This document shows positions 32,717 to 36,976 of a DNA stretch of 36,976 nt, in pieces. This stretch comes from Fidelibacterota bacterium. GTDB taxonomy: Bacteria; Fidelibacterota; Marinisomatia; Marinisomatales; UBA1611. Every line of letters starts with the position of its first letter. Position 1 is the first letter of the stretch. The notes under the pieces were generated by a model. It was not told the origin of the DNA. It was given only the letters and a program-made list of their open reading frames with translations, and ran no database searches. The DNA lies in NCBI GenBank assembly GCA_016784605.1, contig JADHUI010000024.1, forward strand, positions 1-36,976, in the 5' to 3' direction. The position numbers and the translations under genes are program-made.

Positions 32717-34873
32717 CTAGAAGCGACGTTTCTTAAATGGTCTCCGTCCGCCATCACGATTGTCTCGTGGTTTACGTGGCGGGGGTGGTGTCCATCCTTC
32801 TGGTTTTTCCATTAATGCTTTACGACTAAAGTCTAAACGACCTTGGTCGTCAATTTTCATTAACTTGATTCTCATCGGATCACCTGGTTTACAAACATCT
32901 TCTACATTTTCTGTTCGTTTCCAATCCATTTCAGAAATATGAACTAATCCTTCACGACCAGGAGCAAATTCTACAAAAGCTCCAAATGTCATAAGGCGTG
33001 TAACCGTTCCATCAAATTCCATCCCCACTTCTGGTTCGAAAGTGATAGCACGAACGAGCTCAATAGCATCGTCACATTTTGCAGCATCTACACCAGCAAC
33101 TGTTACGGTTCCATCGTCATCAACATTCACTTCACATTCTGTATCTTCAATGATTTTTTTGATGTTTTTTCCACCAGGACCAATCAAAGCGCCAATTTTT
33201 TCAGGATTAATTTGGATGCTCAAAATACGAGGAGCGAATTCAGATAATTCACTTGCTTGTGGTTGAGCTTCATTCATAATGCCTAAAATATGCATCCGAC
33301 CCTCTTTCGCTTGCTCTAAAGCTTCCGTAAGAAGTTCGAAGGAAATGCCTTCAATTTTAAGATCCAACTGAATGGCTGTAATGCCTTGGCTTGAACCCGT
33401 TACTTTGAAATCCATGTCACCTAAATGATCTTCCATTCCAAGAATATCACTCAAAATAGCATGACGTTTTCCGTCGGTAATGAGACCCATAGCAATTCCA
33501 GAAACATGTTCTCTCAATGGTACACCTGCACTCATCATGGATAAAGATCCACCACAAACAGATGCCATGGATGATGATCCATTTGATTCCATAATTTCAG
33601 AAACAATTCGGATGGTGTATGGAAAATCTTCATAATCAGGCATCACAGGCTTTAAAGCACGTTGCGCCAAATTTCCATGACCAATTTCACGTCTACTTGT
33701 AAAACCGATTCTACCTGTTTCACCGACACAATATGGAGGAAAATTATAGTGAAGATAATAATTTTTCTTATAATCTTCATCCATGCTATCCACAATCATT
33801 TCATCGCGTTTAGACCCAAGAGTTGTTACAACTAATGCTTGAGTTTCGCCACGTGTAAATAAAGCTGATCCATGATTTCTAGGTAAAAACTTTGGTTTAG
33901 CAGAGATAGGGCGAATATCTGTCGCTGATCGACCATCGCTTCGCACACCTTCAGCTAAAATACGTTCACGAAAACCTGCTTTAAATTCATCTCCAATGAT
34001 GGATGAAATATCTTTCTCCATTTCAGGAAATGATTCAGATAAGGATTCCTTTACTTCAGATTCTAAAGCTGATTTTGCATCATTTCTTTTGTGTTTATCT
34101 TCAACTTTAACAATTTGAGAAATTTGATCTCCTACCTTTTCCATTACAGCTGTTTTTAATTCTGTATTTTCTTCAGGTAATTCAATATCTCTCTTTGTTA
34201 CATCACAAGCGGCTACTAATTCATTTTGAAAATCAATCAATGATTTAATATGTGAATGAGCATAGTTTAAAGCTTCTAGAATAATGTTTTCAGGTAATTC
34301 ATCCGCTTCACCTTCAACCATAACCACAGCTTCGGAATTTCCAGAAACAATTAATTCTAAATCAGAATCAGCCATTTGTGAGCGAGTTGGATTAAGAATA
34401 AACTCATCTCCATCTCTTCCAACACGAACAGTCGCAATTGGGCCATTAAATGGAATGGATGAAATACTTAATGCAGCTGATGCACCAACACCGGCTAAAA
34501 CATCAGGTAAATTCTCTCCATCACTACTCAATACCGTAATGATAACTTGTGTTTCATTTTTAAATCCTTTAGGAAATAAAGGACGAATGGGTCGATCTGT
34601 AAGTCGACTGGTTAAAACTTCGTGCTCTGATGGGCGAGCTTCCCGTTTAAAAAATCCACCGGGAATTTTACCTCCGGCATAATGTTTTTCCCTGTATTCC
34701 ACCTGCAATGGGAAAAAATCAATATCTTCTCTTGCTGTCTTTGCAGCATTAACTGCTACTAGAACAGTTGTATCTCCGTAATATACCATTACGGATCCGT
34801 CTGACTGGCGGGCAACTTCACCTGTTTCAATTGCAAGTGTTTTGCCAGCTAGAGTCATTTCTTTACGTATCAT
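32717..34873 (-). CDS. pnp: Polyribonucleotide nucleotidyltransferase (PNPase)
   Basis: The 718-residue protein contains two RNase PH domains (first with FPLQVEYREKHYAGGKIPGGFFKREARPSEHE; second with FTRGETQALVVTTLGS, SMASVCGGSLSMMSAGVPL and MEDHLGDMDFKVTGS), a KH domain with GPGGKNIKKIIE, and an S1 domain with GTVTRLMTFGAFVEFAPGREGLVHISEM. A short Arg/Lys/Pro-rich tail (EGWTPPPPRKPRDN) ends it. It degrades RNA 3' to 5' with phosphate as a trimer. It follows rpsO, the conserved order, and ends at a terminator. Confidence 0.97.
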   Translation of the reverse strand: MIRKEMTLAGKTLAIETGEVARQSDGSVMVYYGDTTVLVAVNAAKTAREDIDFFPLQVEYREKHYAGGKIPGGFFKREARPSEHEVLTSRLTDRPIRPLFPKGFKNETQVIITVLSSDGENLPDVLAGVGASAALSISSIPFNGPIATVRVGRDGDEFILNPTRSQMADSDLELIVSGNSEAVVMVEGEADELPENIILEALNYAHSHIKSLIDFQNELVAACDVTKRDIELPEENTELKTAVMEKVGDQISQIVKVEDKHKRNDAKSALESEVKESLSESFPEMEKDISSIIGDEFKAGFRERILAEGVRSDGRSATDIRPISAKPKFLPRNHGSALFTRGETQALVVTTLGSKRDEMIVDSMDEDYKKNYYLHYNFPPYCVGETGRIGFTSRREIGHGNLAQRALKPVMPDYEDFPYTIRIVSEIMESNGSSSMASVCGGSLSMMSAGVPLREHVSGIAMGLITDGKRHAILSDILGMEDHLGDMDFKVTGSSQGITAIQLDLKIEGISFELLTEALEQAKEGRMHILGIMNEAQPQASELSEFAPRILSIQINPEKIGALIGPGGKNIKKIIEDTECEVNVDDDGTVTVAGVDAAKCDDAIELVRAITFEPEVGMEFDGTVTRLMTFGAFVEFAPGREGLVHISEMDWKRTENVEDVCKPGDPMRIKLMKIDDQGRLDFSRKALMEKPEGWTPPPPRKPRDNRDGGRRPFKKRRF

Positions 34874-34936
34874 TTTCGTTTCTTTTTCTTTCTTGTTTTA
34901 TTTCGTTCGATATCAGTGGTTTTACTTTCTGTATTA

Positions 34937-35206
34937 TTAACCACGAATTTGCAGTTCCTTTATGACCTTCACGTAGGATTCTGCATTTGTTTTAATTAAG
35001 TATTTCAGCATCTTTTTACGCTGAGATACAAGTTGGACCAATCCACGTTTCGTGTGGTGATCTTTTTTATGCACTTTGGCATGTTCCGTCAATTGACGAA
35101 TTCTTTTTGTGAAAAGTGCAATTTGCACTTCTGCTGATCCTGAATCATTATCATCTTTTCCGAATTGCTTAATGATTTCAGTTTTTTCTGCTTGTGTTAA
35201 TGACAT
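34937..35206 (-). CDS. rpsO: 30S ribosomal protein S15
   Basis: The 89-residue length is exact for S15. GSAEVQIALFTKRIRQLTEHAKVHKKDHHTKRGL and VSQRKKMLKYL are the diagnostic blocks that contact 16S rRNA helix 22. A clear Shine-Dalgarno (AGGAG, 6 bases before ATG) overlaps the ribF stop codon. No room remains for a long leader between ribF and rpsO, so autoregulation of the E. coli type would have to act within ribF-rpsO sequence. Confidence 0.97.
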   Translation of the reverse strand: MSLTQAEKTEIIKQFGKDDNDSGSAEVQIALFTKRIRQLTEHAKVHKKDHHTKRGLVQLVSQRKKMLKYLIKTNAESYVKVIKELQIRG

Positions 35207-35215
35207 TTATGTCTC

Positions 35216-36154
35216 CTATTCATATTTCGCCTGAAGTTCTAAACAACGGGCTTTATCTTTATTTAATTGTTCAATCAGTTTATTTGGGGAAGGAAATTTT
35301 TTCTCATCTCTAATCCGCTCTAAAAATTCAACCGTTATGATTTTTTCGTATAAATCATTCAACTGTTCATGGAAAAAGTGAACTTCCATAACAAGTTCAT
35401 CTTCATCGAATGTAGGTCGTACGCCGAAATTACACATACCGTATAGATTAAGTCCAATAATCCTTCCTCTTACAAAATAAACTCCAGGCATAGGTAAAAG
35501 TTGATTTTTCTCCACGGGTTTTACATTTGCAGTGGGAAAATTCAATCCTTTTCCTCGTCCAGCTCCCCTACATACACACCCTTCAATACCATAAATGGAT
35601 CCTAATTCAAAGTTGGCTCGTCGAAGGAATCCCGATAAAATTAATTCTCGAATATGTGAGCTGGATATTATGACACTTTCATCTTTCATAGGTTCCATTA
35701 TATCTATATCAATGCTGTTATTTTGGCAATATGATTTTAAAAATTCAGGTGTCCCTTCCCTCTCAAATCCAAAATGATGGTCGTACCCAATAAATATTTT
35801 AGACGGATTAAATTTTAGAATAACAATTTCATCCATAAATGCCATGGCTGATGTTTGGAAAAATGATTCGGTAAAAGGAATGACTAATACTGCATCAACG
35901 CCTAATGATTCTAAAACATTCATTTTTTGAGTCATACTCATTATGAGTGGCCATTTTTCTGCTGGCGGATCGAGCAAATGACGAGGGTGGGGATCGAATG
36001 TAACAACGATTGAAGGAACATTCTTGGCCTGAGCAAATGATACCATATTGCGAATAAGGGTATGATGCCCTCTGTGAAGCCCATCATACGAACCAATGGT
36101 TAATACAGATGAATTCATTTCTGGACAGGATTCTATAGATTGATAGATTTCCAT
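35216..36154 (-). CDS. ribF: Bifunctional riboflavin kinase/FMN adenylyltransferase
   Basis: The 312-residue protein has an N-terminal adenylyltransferase domain (IGSYDGLHRGHHTLI, 20-34; VTFDPHPRHLL; FIGYDHHFGFEREG; ISSSHIRELI) and a C-terminal flavokinase domain (GRGKGLNFPTANV; PGVYFVRG; NFGVRPTF; EVHFF). It makes FMN and then FAD. It overlaps truB by 22 bases and precedes rpsO by 9, as in many nusA-to-pnp operons. Confidence 0.95.
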   Translation of the reverse strand: MEIYQSIESCPEMNSSVLTIGSYDGLHRGHHTLIRNMVSFAQAKNVPSIVVTFDPHPRHLLDPPAEKWPLIMSMTQKMNVLESLGVDAVLVIPFTESFFQTSAMAFMDEIVILKFNPSKIFIGYDHHFGFEREGTPEFLKSYCQNNSIDIDIMEPMKDESVIISSSHIRELILSGFLRRANFELGSIYGIEGCVCRGAGRGKGLNFPTANVKPVEKNQLLPMPGVYFVRGRIIGLNLYGMCNFGVRPTFDEDELVMEVHFFHEQLNDLYEKIITVEFLERIRDEKKFPSPNKLIEQLNKDKARCLELQAKYE

Positions 36155-36786
36155 TTATCCTGAAATTCATTAATGGTTAAAGCATCTTTAATATTAGCAT
36201 TTCCAACATTCGTTCGAATAAGCTTAATCAAATGACCAACGGTCCCAAGTTTTTGGGCAATATCGCTACCCAGAACTCGTATATACGTTCCTTTTGAACA
36301 TGTGACCGAAAAGTGTATATCATCTTTTTTAAATGAGATCAATCGAATGGCATCAATCGTAATTGTCACAGGATCACGCTCAACTGTCTTCCCTTCTCGA
36401 GCGAGAGTATATAAACGCTTTCCTTTAATTTTTTTCGCTGAAAACATGGGCGGTATTTGCGGCTGTTCACCTAAAAATGAGTTTAAAGTTTTTATAATTG
36501 TTTCTTTCGATAATTCAGGAATGGGTGCAGATTGGACAACTTCACCTTCGGTATCAAGAGTATTCGTTTCTTGGCCTAGTTTTAAAAATGCTTCATAACT
36601 TTTATGGGTATTAGATACTTCAGCCAATGTTTTGGTATGTTTTCCGGTTCCTATAATTAAGACACCTTCGGCAAATGGATCTAATGTCCCCCCATGTCCA
36701 ACTTTTTTTTCTCTTGTAATTCCACGAATCTTTTTAACAACGTCAAAAGATGTCCAACCTACAGGTTTATTAATGTTTATAATCAT
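36133..36786 (-). CDS. truB: tRNA pseudouridine(55) synthase TruB
   Basis: The 217-residue protein opens with IININKPVGWTSFDVV and carries GHGGTLDPFAEGVL with catalytic D36, then IPPMFSAKKIKGKRLYTLAREG and CSKGTYIRVLGSDIAQKLG. It lacks the C-terminal PUA-like extension found in E. coli TruB (about 314 aa), as in FCB-group forms. It modifies U55 in the T loop of tRNAs. It overlaps rbfA by 17 bases. Confidence 0.96.
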   Translation of the reverse strand: MIININKPVGWTSFDVVKKIRGITREKKVGHGGTLDPFAEGVLIIGTGKHTKTLAEVSNTHKSYEAFLKLGQETNTLDTEGEVVQSAPIPELSKETIIKTLNSFLGEQPQIPPMFSAKKIKGKRLYTLAREGKTVERDPVTITIDAIRLISFKKDDIHFSVTCSKGTYIRVLGSDIAQKLGTVGHLIKLIRTNVGNANIKDALTINEFQDKWKSINL

Positions 36787-36976
36787 CTTTTTCTTTAAGA
36801 CTCAAATCATGAAATAACCGATCAATCTTTTCACCATACTCCAAGGAATCGTCATGATAAAATTTTAAATCAGGCGTATGCTTAATGGTTAATTCGGGGC
36901 TCATAAATTTCTTAAAAGCTTTACGTTTATGATTAAGCTCAATCCGAGCTTTTTCTTTCGTCATTTTTGGATTTAG
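36770..36976 (-). CDS. rbfA: Ribosome-binding factor A, C-terminal part (runs off the window)
   Basis: The minus-strand frame stays open to the window's right edge, so the start is outside. The ~68 visible residues match the RbfA C-terminus: KAFKKFMSPELTIKHTPDLKFYHDDSLEYGEKIDRLFHDL, the family's tPeLxFxxDxSxexGxxIxxLL pattern. RbfA helps mature the 16S rRNA 5' end and supports cold growth. An internal ATG at 36964 should not be taken as the start. Next to truB, it marks the nusA-infB-rbfA-truB operon. Confidence 0.88.
   Translation of the reverse strand, partial: LNPKMTKEKARIELNHKRKAFKKFMSPELTIKHTPDLKFYHDDSLEYGEKIDRLFHDLSLKEKDDYKH

Overview
The window is AT-rich and gene-dense, and reads as a chromosome segment of a Gram-negative-type bacterium of the FCB group, most plausibly Candidatus Marinimicrobia (SAR406) or a close relative. 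Three things suggest this: the FlgD/T9SS-like C-terminal sorting domain at the left edge (YPNPFNPSTTIRF...GRV...SGIYFVRL), the gldF/gldG/DUF4340 ABC operon, and several secreted outer-membrane-type proteins. The phylum is an inference; no rRNA gene is present. I see no prophage, CRISPR array or insertion sequence. The character is core genome with lineage-specific small genes and two short palindromic repeats.

Layout. 1-299: 3' end of a secreted protein, with a palindromic element inside its sorting domain. 452-1579: arsR-arsM arsenic methylation module. 1823-3630: selU (mnmH) and a secreted PDZ protein. 3614-5995 (minus): AGCS symporter and inositol-phosphatase-family gene. 6100-11878 (plus): comEC, a fused rnhB-yraN gene, lepB and three small envelope-type genes, closed by a clear terminator. 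11946-12941: MthK-like channel with an apparent internal translation start. 12976-16629 (minus): leuS, an outer-membrane-barrel-like gene and a tiny secreted polylysine protein with its own promoter, palindrome and terminator. 16900-20611 (plus): four-gene ABC-2/GldG/DUF4340 operon. 20601-25065 (minus): sirtuin, GAF-adenylate cyclase, a putative 50-aa ORF and a penicillin-acylase-family lipoprotein. 25204-26866 (minus): infA, a CBS protein, a ybjQ gene, a small membrane protein and tRNA-Pro(CGG). 26933-29242 (minus): DedA, phosphodiester glycosidase and DUF2914 operon. 29367-32616 (minus): MORN-like secreted protein, tRNA-Pro(GGG), a MerR regulator and an aminotransferase. 32717-36976 (minus): pnp, rpsO, ribF, truB and rbfA, the classic translation/RNA-decay operon, running off the right edge.

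No obviously new multi-gene defence or mobile system is visible. The most interesting observations are: the internal Shine-Dalgarno plus ATG exactly between the pore and RCK domains of the channel (as in MthK); the RNase HII-YraN fusion; the self-contained transcription unit for a secreted polylysine peptide; a sirtuin that lacks the deacylase Tyr-x-x-Arg and part of its zinc site; and several palindromes placed on promoters or start codons.
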